DNA from: Ignavibacteria bacterium
GTDB lineage: Bacteria > Bacteroidota > Ignavibacteria > Tepidaquicellales > Tepidaquicellaceae
DNA length: 64,000 nucleotides
Direction: 5' to 3'
Assembly (NCBI GenBank): GCA_019187405.1
Contig: JABAQZ010000005.1
Span: 82,525-146,524, forward strand
Position 1 is the first letter of the stretch. The number at the start of each line of letters is the position of its first letter. A program made the translations under genes and the position numbers. The notes under the pieces are model-generated. The model was not told the origin of the DNA. It saw only the letters and a list, made by a program, of their open reading frames with translations, and did no database searches. Positions 1 through 8,713 of this stretch are shown here, piece after piece.

Positions 1-33
1 ATTAAAAAAGCTCAAGTCAGTAAATATTAAGAC

Positions 34-64
34 TTTATTTTTAAGCCCTTTAAAATTATATTTG
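34..64 (+). promoter_or_regulatory. Bacteroidetes-type promoter for the rpmB operon
   Basis: TTTA at 34-37 and TATATTTG at 57-64 are separated by 19 nt. The second element matches the Bacteroidetes -7 consensus TAnnTTTG exactly and the first matches the -33 TTTG with one change. It sits 26 nt upstream of the first ATG of the ribosomal-protein run. The match is seen directly; promoter activity is inferred. Confidence 0.5.
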
Positions 65-89
65 TAAAAATTTTTCAAATTAAATAATA

Positions 90-296
90 ATGGCAAAACA
101 GCAGACATTCGCGGACAAAGCTAATAAATTAGCAAAGAAATCAGATAATCTGGTAATTTGTCCCGATACGAATAAAGAAACAAGGATCATAAGCGTCAGA
201 ATGGTTGATGCCGTAAAGACCGGCAAAGGTACATATAAATTTCTGGACAGAAACATGAAAGTTTATGAATCCACTTATAAACCATATACACCATAA
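90..296 (+). CDS. small basic protein, DUF4295-like, upstream of bL28
   Basis: This is a 68-residue Lys-rich protein starting MAKQQ and lying 29 nt before rpmB. The central stretch RMVDAVKTGKGTYKF resembles, from memory, the KMVKSPKTGAYTF core of DUF4295, a small protein that follows rpmB-rpmG in Bacteroidetes. Here it precedes rpmB instead, and no rpmG follows. The N-terminal half also has a single Cys in 'VICPDT'. Placement beside a ribosomal protein and the high basic charge suggest a ribosome- or RNA-associated role, but that is inference. The ATG at 90 is the only sensible start, and a good promoter lies just upstream. Confidence 0.7.
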   Translation: MAKQQTFADKANKLAKKSDNLVICPDTNKETRIISVRMVDAVKTGKGTYKFLDRNMKVYESTYKPYTP

Positions 297-325
297 AGAA
301 GAAAACGACTTAAGGAGAATAATTA

Positions 326-538
326 ATGTCAAAAATTTGTGTAGTAACTGGGAAAAAACCTTTAACCGGAAATAACGTTTCCCATGCAAATAATAAAACG
401 AAAATGAGACAGCTTCCGAATCTTCAGAAAAAAAGAATCTGGCTCGAAGATAAAAAGAAATGGGTAACGGTGAAAGTATCCGCTAAAGGACTTAAAACGC
501 TTGATAAGAAAGGTTATAAAAATCTTATAAATGCCTGA
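326..538 (+). CDS. rpmB: 50S ribosomal protein bL28
   Basis: This is a 70-residue bL28 with the typical N-terminus '[20 protein letters not shown]' and the later '[16 protein letters not shown]' segment, a normal length for the family. It is a structural protein of the large ribosomal subunit. A clear AAGGAG ribosome binding site at 312-317 precedes the ATG. The usual partner rpmG (bL33) is not found downstream. Instead a glycosyltransferase gene overlaps the 3' end by 8 nt, so translation of the two may be coupled. Confidence 0.95.
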   Translation: MSKICVVTGKKPLTGNNVSHANNKTKMRQLPNLQKKRIWLEDKKKWVTVKVSAKGLKTLDKKGYKNLINA

Positions 539-1280
539 TGCTCTCATTAAGGGCAGAAAGATAAGCATTGTAATACCTGCGCTTAATGAAGAAAAATTAA
601 TTATTAATGTATTAAAGCAGTTTAACGAAAGCATAAAGAAAGATTACGATGTTGAGATAATTGTAAGTGACGGCGGCAGCAGTGACAATACAGTTAATAT
701 CGCAGGAAAATATGCAGACAAAGTTTTAAATTATAATAAAGAAGATTCACAGAACATCTCCCGGGGCAGGAATGAAGGTGCCAGAAAATCTCAGGGAGAT
801 GTTCTTATTTTTTTAAATGCAGATACGAGATTTGAAAATTTGAAATACATATTGGATGAATCGTTGAGGGAAATTTATGAAAATAATGTAAAGGCAATTG
901 CATGTGCAGTTTATGTTTATCCGGAAGAGGAGTTATTATCTGATAAGATTTTTCACTTTTTATACAATAAGTACACTTCATTTCTTGTAAGCTTTTTTAC
1001 GGGAATGGGAAGAGGCGAGTGTCATATCATCGAGAGAGAAATTTTTTTTAAGATTGGCGGATACAATGAAAGTATTATTGCCGGAGAGGATTTTGAATTA
1101 TACATGAGACTAAAAAAAGCAGGTAAATTAAAATTCAGAAATGATTTTGTGATTTATGAATCGCCGAGGAGATACAGAAAATACGGTTATTTAAGAATCT
1201 TATGGGAATGGTTGAAGAATTCGTTATCTGTTTTCTTTTTTGGAAAATCTGTTTCAGTAAAATGGGAAGAAGTTAGGTAA
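531..1280 (+). CDS. family 2 glycosyltransferase
   Basis: This 249-residue protein has a GT-A fold. The nucleotide-sugar binding N-terminus reads '[11 protein letters not shown]', followed by '[10 protein letters not shown]' and the metal-binding DxD-type segment 'FLNADTRF' near residue 97. A later 'GGYNES...[14 protein letters not shown]' stretch (about residues 175-200) matches the acceptor and base region of GT2 enzymes. It probably transfers a sugar at the cytoplasmic membrane, and the C-terminal hydrophobic '[10 protein letters not shown]' could be a membrane contact. The ATG at 531 overlaps the rpmB stop. The sugar donor and acceptor cannot be read from sequence. Confidence 0.85.
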   Translation: MPDALIKGRKISIVIPALNEEKLIINVLKQFNESIKKDYDVEIIVSDGGSSDNTVNIAGKYADKVLNYNKEDSQNISRGRNEGARKSQGDVLIFLNADTRFENLKYILDESLREIYENNVKAIACAVYVYPEEELLSDKIFHFLYNKYTSFLVSFFTGMGRGECHIIEREIFFKIGGYNESIIAGEDFELYMRLKKAGKLKFRNDFVIYESPRRYRKYGYLRILWEWLKNSLSVFFFGKSVSVKWEEVR

Positions 1281-1296
1281 GTGAAGCAGCAATCTA

Positions 1297-2451
1297 ATGA
1301 CAGGGAATAAGTTTTTTAGTGTTCTTTCAAATAATGTCGAAGGTATAAAAGCAAGAGCCGGAAAGATAAGTACTCCACATTCGGAGATATTGACACCGGT
1401 TTTCATGCCCGTAGGAACGCTTGGAAGCGTTAAAGCTGTTGAGCAGAGAGAGCTTTATGAATTAGATACAAGAATTATTCTTGGAAATACATACCACTTG
1501 TATCTTAGACCCGGAATGGAGGTCGTTGAAAATGCCGGAGGACTTCACAAATTTATGAATTGGAATAAAAGCATTCTTACCGACAGCGGAGGTTTTCAGA
1601 TTTTCAGTTTGTCAAAGCTGAAGAAAATAAACAATGACGGAGTGGAGTTTGCGTCTCATCTAAACGGAGATAAAATATTTTTTTCGCCTGAAAAAGTAAT
1701 TGATATACAAAGGATTATCGGGTCGGATATTATGATGCCTCTTGACGAATGCCTGCCATTTCCTTCTGAGAAAAGCATGGTAAAAAAGTCCATAGAGCTG
1801 ACATCAAAATGGGAAAAAAGGTGCTTTGAACATTTTAAGAAAACATCAGACAGAGGGATTGACATACAAAGATTGTTTTCAATAAACCAGGGCGGCACGT
1901 TTCCCGATTTAAGAGCCGAGAGCATTAAAGACTTAACGCAGACTGAGTTTGACGGTCATGCAATCGGCGGACTTGCGGTAGGCGAAGAGAATGAACTTAT
2001 GTATGATATTGTAGATATGTCAACTGATATGCTGCCGGAAGATAAACCCAGATATCTAATGGGAGTTGGAACACCCGAAGATTTACTCGAATGTGTTGAA
2101 AGAGGAATCGACATGTTTGATTGTGTTATGCCGACAAGGAATGCCAGACACGGCAGGCTTTTTACCACTAACGGAGAGATTAATATCATGAACTCTAAAT
2201 ACAAAAATGATTTTAATTCTCCCGATGAGGAGTTTAAAAGTTATACTTCAGAAAATTTTTCATTGGCTTACTTAAGGCATTTGTTTATTTCAAATGAAAT
2301 ACTTGGATTTCAGTTAGCTTCGCTGCATAATGTCGGATTTTATCTGAATTTAATGAACAGAATCAGGGAATCAATTCTAAACGGAAATTTCAAAAATTTT
2401 AAAAAAGAATTTTTAAGAAAATATTTATTAAATAAAAACAGTAAACAATAA
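1297..2451 (+). CDS. tgt: tRNA-guanine transglycosylase (queuosine biosynthesis)
   Basis: This 384-residue enzyme exchanges guanine-34 for preQ1 in tRNAs with GUN anticodons. The general-base Asp is D96 in 'LTDSGGFQIF', and the nucleophile Asp is D275 in 'DMFDCVMPTR', followed by the expected 'NARHGRLF'. The zinc site is unusual: the E. coli-type C-x-C-x2-C is replaced by F313, S315 and S318 ('EEFKSYTSENFS'), while the fourth ligand H344 ('SLHN') remains. As I recall, Bacteroidetes homologues also lack these cysteines. The stop codon abuts the yajC start directly, so the two genes are probably co-transcribed. Confidence 0.95.
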   Translation: MTGNKFFSVLSNNVEGIKARAGKISTPHSEILTPVFMPVGTLGSVKAVEQRELYELDTRIILGNTYHLYLRPGMEVVENAGGLHKFMNWNKSILTDSGGFQIFSLSKLKKINNDGVEFASHLNGDKIFFSPEKVIDIQRIIGSDIMMPLDECLPFPSEKSMVKKSIELTSKWEKRCFEHFKKTSDRGIDIQRLFSINQGGTFPDLRAESIKDLTQTEFDGHAIGGLAVGEENELMYDIVDMSTDMLPEDKPRYLMGVGTPEDLLECVERGIDMFDCVMPTRNARHGRLFTTNGEINIMNSKYKNDFNSPDEEFKSYTSENFSLAYLRHLFISNEILGFQLASLHNVGFYLNLMNRIRESILNGNFKNFKKEFLRKYLLNKNSKQ

Positions 2452-2799
2452 ATGAATTTCACAGAAAGATTAGTATTTTTACAACAAGCTCCCGGTGGAA
2501 TGGAATCAATACTTTCATCCATAGTACCATTTTTGCTTATAATAGTAATATTTTATTTTTTAATATTAAGACCGCAGCAGAAGAGACAAAAAGATAGAGC
2601 AAAGCTGCTTGAGTCCATCAAAAAAGGCGACAAAGTAATTACAGCAGGCGGAGTTCATGGAACCGTAGAAGGCTTAGAGGATAAAACCTTGCTTTTAAAG
2701 ATTGCTGAAAATGTGAAAATAAAAGTTGAAAGGTCCAGTATTACAACTATAATCGGAGTTACGGATGTTGAACCCGAAAAAAAATCAATGTTTGGTTGA
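2452..2799 (+). CDS. yajC: preprotein translocase subunit YajC
   Basis: This 115-residue protein has a single membrane helix ('IVPFLLIIVIFYFLIL', about residues 24-40), then the diagnostic 'RPQQKRQKDRAKLL' and 'KKGDKVITAGGVHGTV' segments. YajC associates with SecDF at the inner membrane. The start codon follows the tgt stop with no gap. Pairing of tgt with yajC is the classical bacterial arrangement, although secDF, which often follows, is absent here. About 22 residues precede the helix, slightly longer than the E. coli protein. Confidence 0.93.
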   Translation: MNFTERLVFLQQAPGGMESILSSIVPFLLIIVIFYFLILRPQQKRQKDRAKLLESIKKGDKVITAGGVHGTVEGLEDKTLLLKIAENVKIKVERSSITTIIGVTDVEPEKKSMFG

Positions 2800-2819
2800 T
2801 TAATTTTAATTTATAAATT

Positions 2820-4100
2820 TTGAAAGTCAAAAGTCTGAAGAAATATTCGTTAAGTTCAATTGAATCTGCATTAAAGGATTTTAAAAAAGGCAGAATTGTA
2901 ATTGTAGTGGATGACGAAGACAGAGAAAACGAAGGAGATATGATTTATTCTGCAGAAAAATCAACTCCAGAACTTGTAAATTTTCTGTCAAAATACGGCA
3001 GAGGATTAGTCTGCGTTCCGATGGAAGACGGAAGACTTAATGAACTCGAGCTTTCCATGATGACTAAAAACAATACGTCATTACATGAGACAGCATTTAC
3101 AATCAGCGTAGATTATATTCACGGAACTACAACCGGTATTTCAGCATACGACAGAAATAAAACTATACTTTCACTAATTAATAAAAAGACTAAACCTGCG
3201 GATCTGGGAAGACCGGGACATATATTTCCATTGAGATCAGCGCCCGGGGGAGTATTGAGAAGAGCAGGTCATACTGAAGCGACTGTAGATCTTTCCAAAC
3301 TTGCAGGACATTTTCCTGCGGGGGTACTTTGTGAAGTTATGAAAGATAATGGTGAGATGGCAAGACTACCTGACTTATTTGAAATAGCATCGAAATTTAA
3401 TCTGAAAATAATTTCGATAAAAGATCTTATACATTACAGATTTGAAAGGGAAAAGCTTGTGGAGAAAATGGTGGATACAGGATTACCTTCGAAGTTCGGC
3501 AATTTCAAAATTATATTGTATAAAAGCAAAGTTGATTCAAAAGAGCATATTGCGATAGTAAAGGGAAAAATTTCAGGTTCAAAGCCGGTACTTGTAAGAG
3601 TTCATTCCGAATGTCTTACAGGAGATGTATTTGGTTCATTAAGATGCGACTGCAGGGAACAGCTTCATGAATCGCTCAGGATGATTGAAGAAAATGAAAA
3701 CGGCGTTGTTCTTTATATGAGACAGGAAGGCAGGGGAATAGGCTTACATAACAAGCTTAAAGCATACAGGCTACAGGAACAAGGGCTTGATACTGTCGAA
3801 GCAAACGAAAACCTTGGGTTTAAACCTGACTTAAGGGATTACGGAATAGGTGCGCAGATATTGAGAGATCTCGGTGTAAGAAAAATGAGACTGATGACTA
3901 ATAATCCGAAGAAGATAGTTGGATTGAATGCTTACGGGCTTGAGATTTCTGAGAGAGTTCCGATAGAAATAAAATCCAATCCTATTAACGAAAATTATCT
4001 AATGACAAAAAGAGATAAGCTTGGTCATTTGATACTTATTAATTCAAAAAAATTAAATACTAAAAATATTAACAGAAGAAAAAAAAGTAATCAAGAATGA
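2820..4100 (+). CDS. ribBA: bifunctional DHBP synthase / GTP cyclohydrolase II
   Basis: This 426-residue riboflavin enzyme starts at a TTG. Residues 1 to about 205 form RibB, which makes 3,4-dihydroxy-2-butanone 4-phosphate from ribulose 5-phosphate; it has the acidic '[10 protein letters not shown]' loop and '[11 protein letters not shown]'. Residues of about 210-400 form RibA, which opens the GTP ring; zinc ligands C265, C276 and C278 ('[16 protein letters not shown]') and the catalytic 'RQEGRGIGL' are all present. Both halves look active. The C-terminus is a Lys/Asn-rich tail. The stop overlaps the greA start by 4 nt (ATGA). Confidence 0.95.
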   Translation: MKVKSLKKYSLSSIESALKDFKKGRIVIVVDDEDRENEGDMIYSAEKSTPELVNFLSKYGRGLVCVPMEDGRLNELELSMMTKNNTSLHETAFTISVDYIHGTTTGISAYDRNKTILSLINKKTKPADLGRPGHIFPLRSAPGGVLRRAGHTEATVDLSKLAGHFPAGVLCEVMKDNGEMARLPDLFEIASKFNLKIISIKDLIHYRFEREKLVEKMVDTGLPSKFGNFKIILYKSKVDSKEHIAIVKGKISGSKPVLVRVHSECLTGDVFGSLRCDCREQLHESLRMIEENENGVVLYMRQEGRGIGLHNKLKAYRLQEQGLDTVEANENLGFKPDLRDYGIGAQILRDLGVRKMRLMTNNPKKIVGLNAYGLEISERVPIEIKSNPINENYLMTKRDKLGHLILINSKKLNTKNINRRKKSNQE

Positions 4101-4582
4101 AAATCTCAGAAGTAGTCTATTTGACAAAATCACGACTCGTGGAAATCGAAAATGAATTAAAGGAACTAAAGACAACGGGAAGGAAATCCATAGCGCAAAA
4201 AATAGCTGAAGCCCGTTCTCACGGAGACTTGAGTGAGAATGCAGAATATGATGCAGCTAAAGAAGAACAGAGTCATCATGAAATGAAAATCGGCAAGCTT
4301 GAATTGCTGCTTTCAAGAGTAAAAATTATAGCGCCTGAAGACATGCCTTCAGATGAAGTTTACATACTTTCAACTGTAAAAGTACGAGACCTTGTATATA
4401 ACGAAGAGTTTTCTTTTTCATTGGTTTCACCTGAAGAGGCGGATTTTGAGCAGGATAAAATTTCAGTTACTTCACCGATTGGAAGTGCGCTGCTCGGGAA
4501 GAAGATTAATGATATTGTTGAAATTAATGTCCCTGCGGGATTGGTAAAATATAAAATTCTGGAAATATCTAAAATAATCTGA
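4097..4582 (+). CDS. greA: transcription elongation factor GreA
   Basis: This 161-residue protein has the two-domain GreA layout: an N-terminal coiled coil (about residues 8-80) with the family signature '[20 protein letters not shown]', then a C-terminal FKBP-like domain ending in '[18 protein letters not shown]'. GreA rescues backtracked RNA polymerase by stimulating transcript cleavage with acidic residues at the coiled-coil tip. The gene overlaps ribBA by 4 nt and is followed 4 nt later by the MCE gene, so the three are likely translationally coupled. Confidence 0.95.
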   Translation: MKISEVVYLTKSRLVEIENELKELKTTGRKSIAQKIAEARSHGDLSENAEYDAAKEEQSHHEMKIGKLELLLSRVKIIAPEDMPSDEVYILSTVKVRDLVYNEEFSFSLVSPEEADFEQDKISVTSPIGSALLGKKINDIVEINVPAGLVKYKILEISKII

Positions 4583-4586
4583 TAAA

Positions 4587-5498
4587 ATGTCTAAACCAAA
4601 AATTTCTGAATTTAAAGTCGGGATTTTTGTATTCATTGCATTTTTAATTGTCATGACAACAATTTTCTGGGCTAAGGGATTTACCGTAGGATTATCAAAG
4701 GAAAATTATACTGTATATTTCCCAAGAGTAAGCGGCATAAATGCCGGTGATCAGGTTAGTGTCAACGGAGTTCGAAAAGGAACTATTGATGCTCTCGAGC
4801 TTGAAGGTGACTCGGTAAAAATAAAATTCAATCTTGAAAAAGAAATCAAAATTAAAAGCGATTACAATATTTACATTGCAGCTACCGAACTGACAGGAGG
4901 TAAAGTATTGTATATCGAGCCAGGGAAAAATTCCCAAGAAGTAAGCCCCGAAACTGCTTTGCATGGAACTCCCGGAGCAGATTTTGCAACTATACTGAAC
5001 TCTTTCAGCGATATTACAAAAAATGTTCAGGATCTCCTTGCGGATTTTAAGAAATCATCCGAAAATCTTAACAGTGTTCTTACAAATATAAATGAAGTTG
5101 TCGCAGATGGTAATTTAAAGAGCGACATTAAAACAACACTTTCTAATCTTGCAGCTTCATCAAACAATCTGAATCAGCTCGTAAGCGAGAGCAGAAACGG
5201 AATAAGCGGAATTACAGGGAAATTAAGCAATACCGTGAGTAACATAGATCTTGCCATCGGTTCAAACAGCGAAGAATTGAAAAATACCTTAAGAGATATT
5301 CAGTCATTAACTACACAGGTTGATACGCTGGTATCAAATCTGAACATTGCTGTAGGAAATATTAACAATAAAGAAAAGGGTATCGGAAAGTTTCTTTCTG
5401 ATGATGATTTTTATAAAAATATAAACAAGGCTCTGATAGAAATTGAGAAACTTACAAAGAATATCAGAACCAACGGTGTAAAGCTGAATATTTTTTAA
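4587..5498 (+). CDS. MCE/MlaD-family lipid transport protein
   Basis: This 303-residue protein has an N-terminal membrane anchor ('VGIFVFIAFLIVMTTIFW', residues 12-29), one MCE domain (about residues 38-115, with 'VSGINAGDQVSVNGVRKG' and 'GGKVLYIEPG'), and a long helical Asn/Ser/Leu-rich C-terminal region (about 130-290) likely to form the hydrophobic tunnel. MlaD-like proteins shuttle phospholipids between the membranes. The ABC ATPase and permease partners (MlaF, MlaE) are not in this window, so its transporter is presumably encoded elsewhere. It ends 23 nt before the convergent porQ gene. Confidence 0.88.
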   Translation: MSKPKISEFKVGIFVFIAFLIVMTTIFWAKGFTVGLSKENYTVYFPRVSGINAGDQVSVNGVRKGTIDALELEGDSVKIKFNLEKEIKIKSDYNIYIAATELTGGKVLYIEPGKNSQEVSPETALHGTPGADFATILNSFSDITKNVQDLLADFKKSSENLNSVLTNINEVVADGNLKSDIKTTLSNLAASSNNLNQLVSESRNGISGITGKLSNTVSNIDLAIGSNSEELKNTLRDIQSLTTQVDTLVSNLNIAVGNINNKEKGIGKFLSDDDFYKNINKALIEIEKLTKNIRTNGVKLNIF

Positions 5499-5521
5499 AC
5501 TGACAGGAAAGTATGGTTTAG

Positions 5522-6478
5522 CTATTTCCAGTTAAACCCGACATCTATTCTGTGAGTTGATCCAACATTCCCCAGTGAATTAAATGCATAATCTAAGGAG
5601 TAATTTTTCATAAATTTAAAACCAAGCCCTGCGGAAAAACCTGCAATGCCCAGTGAACTTCCGGTTTTAAGATCCTGCCGTTCACGATTATTATATCCAA
5701 TCCTGAATTTAACGTATTCGCTGAAATCAAATTCTCCGCCGATAGAAAGATTTTTAAATCTGTCAAAAAGATCTTCCTGAGAAGACGCAAGATCATCCAG
5801 TTCAAAATGCACTCTCAATGGAAGATGTTCAAGCTTTTTACTGACACCAAATCTAAGGTCGAGAGGAAGATTCTCATTTGTGCTGCCGTATTTTGACAGC
5901 TGGAATCCTGCATTAAGAAGACTAAGCCCGAAATTCCATTGAGATTGGGGGATAGTATATAATACTCCAAGATCAACCGCAAGAGCTGATGATGAGAATT
6001 CATCAATTCCCGAATAAATGTATTTTAAGTTAATGCCGTAATGAAAATCGCTCTTATACATATTTGAATATCCAAGCGATACGGCAATCTCATTTGCAGA
6101 GAATGTACCGAGATTATTTGACTGTTCGTCAAATTTTTCAAAACTACCGTAATTTATGAACCTGATACCCCCTCCGAAATATCCCATATCTTTATATCTC
6201 TGGCTGAATGATAAGTGTCCTGAATTTATATCTAACAGATATTTAAAGAAACCGGCTGATGCCTGCTTGTCTGATAAAGTTGATAGAGCTGCGGGATTAT
6301 AAAAAATTGAATTTACATCGCCTGTATTTGAATTGAAGCTGCCACCCAAAGCTGAAGCTCTTGCTCCAATATCGAGTCTGAGAAAATCATAAGTTGTATT
6401 GCTTTGTGAAACTGCTCTTCCGTTTAAGATTAGAAGAGAAAGAAAAACTAGTACCGCGGGTTTTTGTATTATATTCAT
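5522..6478 (-). CDS. porQ: PorQ-like outer-membrane protein of type IX secretion
   Basis: This 318-residue protein has a signal peptide ending near 'GRAVSQ' and the PorV/PorQ signature at the mature start, 'TYDFLRLDIGARASALGG', followed by 'IFYNPAAL'. The remainder alternates short beta strands, as expected for a FadL-like 14-stranded barrel. Pattern and length match PorQ better than PorV. In known T9SS machines PorQ belongs to the attachment complex with PorU, PorV and PorZ at the cell surface. No other core T9SS gene adjoins it, but sorting-domain substrates occur in this window. It is transcribed toward the MCE gene. Confidence 0.8.
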   Translation of the reverse strand: MNIIQKPAVLVFLSLLILNGRAVSQSNTTYDFLRLDIGARASALGGSFNSNTGDVNSIFYNPAALSTLSDKQASAGFFKYLLDINSGHLSFSQRYKDMGYFGGGIRFINYGSFEKFDEQSNNLGTFSANEIAVSLGYSNMYKSDFHYGINLKYIYSGIDEFSSSALAVDLGVLYTIPQSQWNFGLSLLNAGFQLSKYGSTNENLPLDLRFGVSKKLEHLPLRVHFELDDLASSQEDLFDRFKNLSIGGEFDFSEYVKFRIGYNNRERQDLKTGSSLGIAGFSAGLGFKFMKNYSLDYAFNSLGNVGSTHRIDVGFNWK

Positions 6479-6617
6479 TGCTTTTAACAGTTATCTGATT
6501 TTAAATTATTGAAAATCAGTAACCAGTTTTCATATTCTCCGTGTTTTTATTTAAAAAATTTAAGCAATAATAAAGTTTTAACTTGTTAGATTCAATTGAA
6601 TTTTTATACAATCAGAA

Positions 6618-6890
6618 TTATGAAATAGTAAAATCCAAAAATTCATTATTAAATTCCAATTCTTCTACAGAGACAGAATTTACATAAGCATTTGCCGGTC
6701 CTATTTTAAGATCATTGATAAAATCGGACAAAAGTCCCTTTTCGCCTTCAACTACAAGATCAACATTTCCGTTAAAATTGTTTTTTGCATAACCTTTAAC
6801 GGAATATTCTTTTGCCTTTCGGTAACAAAAGTATCTATATCCTACTCCCTGAACGGATCCTTTTACTGTAATTTTATATTTTGCTTTCAC
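6618..6890 (-). CDS. acyP: acylphosphatase
   Basis: This 90-residue enzyme hydrolyses acyl phosphates such as carbamoyl phosphate. The phosphate-binding loop 'GSVQGVGYRYF' includes the catalytic Arg R19, and the catalytic Asn is N37 in 'GYAKNNFNGNVD'. Length and motifs are normal for the family. The start is GTG. The coding region overlaps the 3' end of the upstream EamA permease gene by 17 nt, which indicates one transcript. Confidence 0.93.
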   Translation of the reverse strand: MKAKYKITVKGSVQGVGYRYFCYRKAKEYSVKGYAKNNFNGNVDLVVEGEKGLLSDFINDLKIGPANAYVNSVSVEELEFNNEFLDFTIS

Positions 6891-7821
6891 CGGTAATTTT
6901 AAATTTAATTAAGCCGTAAAATTCGGATACTAACAAACCTGCAGCCATTATCAAAGCTCCCGTAACCTGACTTAAATTTAAAACTTCTTTTAGAATAATG
7001 TAAGAAAAAAATACGGCAAATATTGATTCCATATTGTAAATTATTCCTGCTCTTAATGGTGTAGTTTGTTTCTGATACTTTGTCATGAGAATAATACTTA
7101 GCAGTATAGATAAAATTGAGGTGTAAAGTATTGATGATATGAAAACAGCATTAAGATTAAAAAAGAAATCTTTAAAAATGAAAATATCAAACATCAGCAT
7201 GAAAAGTATGCTTAAAACAAATCCTGCTAAATACTGCCCGAACAGGAGATAATACAAACCGAAATCACGGGAATACTTATCGAGCAGAACTATATGAACA
7301 GCAAAACATAAAGCACAAATCAAAGTCAGCAAATCGCCGGGATTCAGAGATATGAAATATGCTTCAGACAAAATATATAATCCGATCATTACCAGCAAAG
7401 CACCTGCAATGTTTTCAGCTCTAGGTTTTTTACCGAGGATTAAATACTGAATAAAAGGAATGAATACGAGACTTGTTCCTGTTATGAAAGCTGATTTAGA
7501 TGCAGATGTATATTTCATTCCTAAAGTCTGAAAAGCAAAACCCGTTGACATGAAAATTCCAAGTATGAGTCCAGGTTTCCATTTTTTAAAATTCAATAAA
7601 TCTATTTTCCTAAAATAAATCAGGCAGAATAAAAGAAAGGCAAGAGCAAATCTAACTGAATTAAAAAAGAAAGGCGAAGATTCGTTTAGAGTTATTTTTA
7701 TTAAGGGAAATGATCCTCCCCAGATTATGGTTACACTCAGCAGTATCAGCTCGGCTTTATACTGACTAAATAAAGGTTTAAGCTGACTATTGCTACCTTT
7801 AAGAATCAATTTAAAATCCAA
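6874..7821 (-). CDS. EamA (DMT) family permease
   Basis: This 315-residue integral membrane protein has two EamA repeats, about ten hydrophobic segments in total. The first repeat opens with 'VTIIWGGSFPLIKI' and the second contains 'YNMESIFAVFFSYIILKE', both typical of drug/metabolite exporters such as RhaT/YdcZ relatives. The substrate is unknown. The TTG start overlaps the end of the UbiA gene by 11 nt and its 3' end overlaps acyP, giving a tight run of three genes. Confidence 0.88.
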   Translation of the reverse strand: MDFKLILKGSNSQLKPLFSQYKAELILLSVTIIWGGSFPLIKITLNESSPFFFNSVRFALAFLLFCLIYFRKIDLLNFKKWKPGLILGIFMSTGFAFQTLGMKYTSASKSAFITGTSLVFIPFIQYLILGKKPRAENIAGALLVMIGLYILSEAYFISLNPGDLLTLICALCFAVHIVLLDKYSRDFGLYYLLFGQYLAGFVLSILFMLMFDIFIFKDFFFNLNAVFISSILYTSILSILLSIILMTKYQKQTTPLRAGIIYNMESIFAVFFSYIILKEVLNLSQVTGALIMAAGLLVSEFYGLIKFKITGESKI

Positions 7822-8701
7822 ACTTTGATTTATATATAATCAAAGCACAAGCGATCAGCCAGAGTATTGAATTCAGGATTATAGGAATATCTTTTGTAAC
7901 AATCTGAGTCGGACTTTCTCCCATGTTTTTTTGGTGAAGGAGATAAAGATATCTGAATATTCCGTAAATGACAAAAGGCGTTGTATAAATCAGCTTATCC
8001 GAATGAAATGCCGATAATGCTTTGTCAGAAACGGTGTATAAAGCATAAGAGAGTATCGTGCCAGTAGCTGCGATTGTATTCAGCTGATCTACGAATGTTA
8101 CATCATAGTCACTTAGAACTTTCCTCTGTTTTTCGAGATTTTCCTGATTGGGACCGGAAAGTTCGGCGCGCCTTTTTGAAATTCCCAGAAAGAGAGAAAT
8201 AAAAATTGTAGTAATTATCATCCAGCTCGATACACTGACATCAATTGCAACCGCTCCTGCAATTACCCTTAGAATAAATCCTATCGATATCGAGAATACG
8301 TCGAGAAGAACGACATTTTTAATTTTAAACGAATAAAGAAGATTGTTTATAAAATAAAATGTGATTGTTATACCGAATAAGTAAGGAAGATTCAGTGAAA
8401 GAGCTATTGTAAGGAAAAGCAGCACCGTAAAAATTATTTTTGCCTGATTTATTGACACATCGCCTGAAGCTATCGGTCTGTATCTTTTCTTTTTGTGAAT
8501 TCTGTCTGATTCAACGTCTATGATATCATTCAGCACATATACACAACTTGAAATGCAGCAAAAGGCAATAAATGCCTGTAAGTTTGTCATAAGCATCGGC
8601 AAGTCCATCAGCTTGGCTGCAAAAAGTATAGGAGCAAAAACAAACAGGTTCTTTACCCATTGTTTAGGTCGTATCAGTTCTATTACTTTGATGAATTTCA
8701 A
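7811..8701 (-). CDS. UbiA prenyltransferase, decaprenyl-phosphate phosphoribosyltransferase-like
   Basis: This 296-residue polytopic enzyme opens 'LIRPKQWVKNLFVFAPILFA', which resembles the mycobacterial DPPR synthase (Rv3806c) branch of UbiA more than ubiquinone enzymes. The first Asp-rich motif is N58-D59-x2-D62-x3-D66, followed by 'KKKRYRPIASG'; a second acidic segment 'SDYDVTFVDQLN' lies near residue 197. DPPR synthase moves phosphoribose from PRPP to a polyprenyl phosphate, the first step to a lipid-linked pentose donor. The gene starts with TTG. The GT-C-like gene immediately upstream could use such a donor; that link is inference. Confidence 0.82.
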   Translation of the reverse strand: MKFIKVIELIRPKQWVKNLFVFAPILFAAKLMDLPMLMTNLQAFIAFCCISSCVYVLNDIIDVESDRIHKKKRYRPIASGDVSINQAKIIFTVLLFLTIALSLNLPYLFGITITFYFINNLLYSFKIKNVVLLDVFSISIGFILRVIAGAVAIDVSVSSWMIITTIFISLFLGISKRRAELSGPNQENLEKQRKVLSDYDVTFVDQLNTIAATGTILSYALYTVSDKALSAFHSDKLIYTTPFVIYGIFRYLYLLHQKNMGESPTQIVTKDIPIILNSILWLIACALIIYKSKFGF

Positions 8702-8713
8702 TCTACTTTCCGA

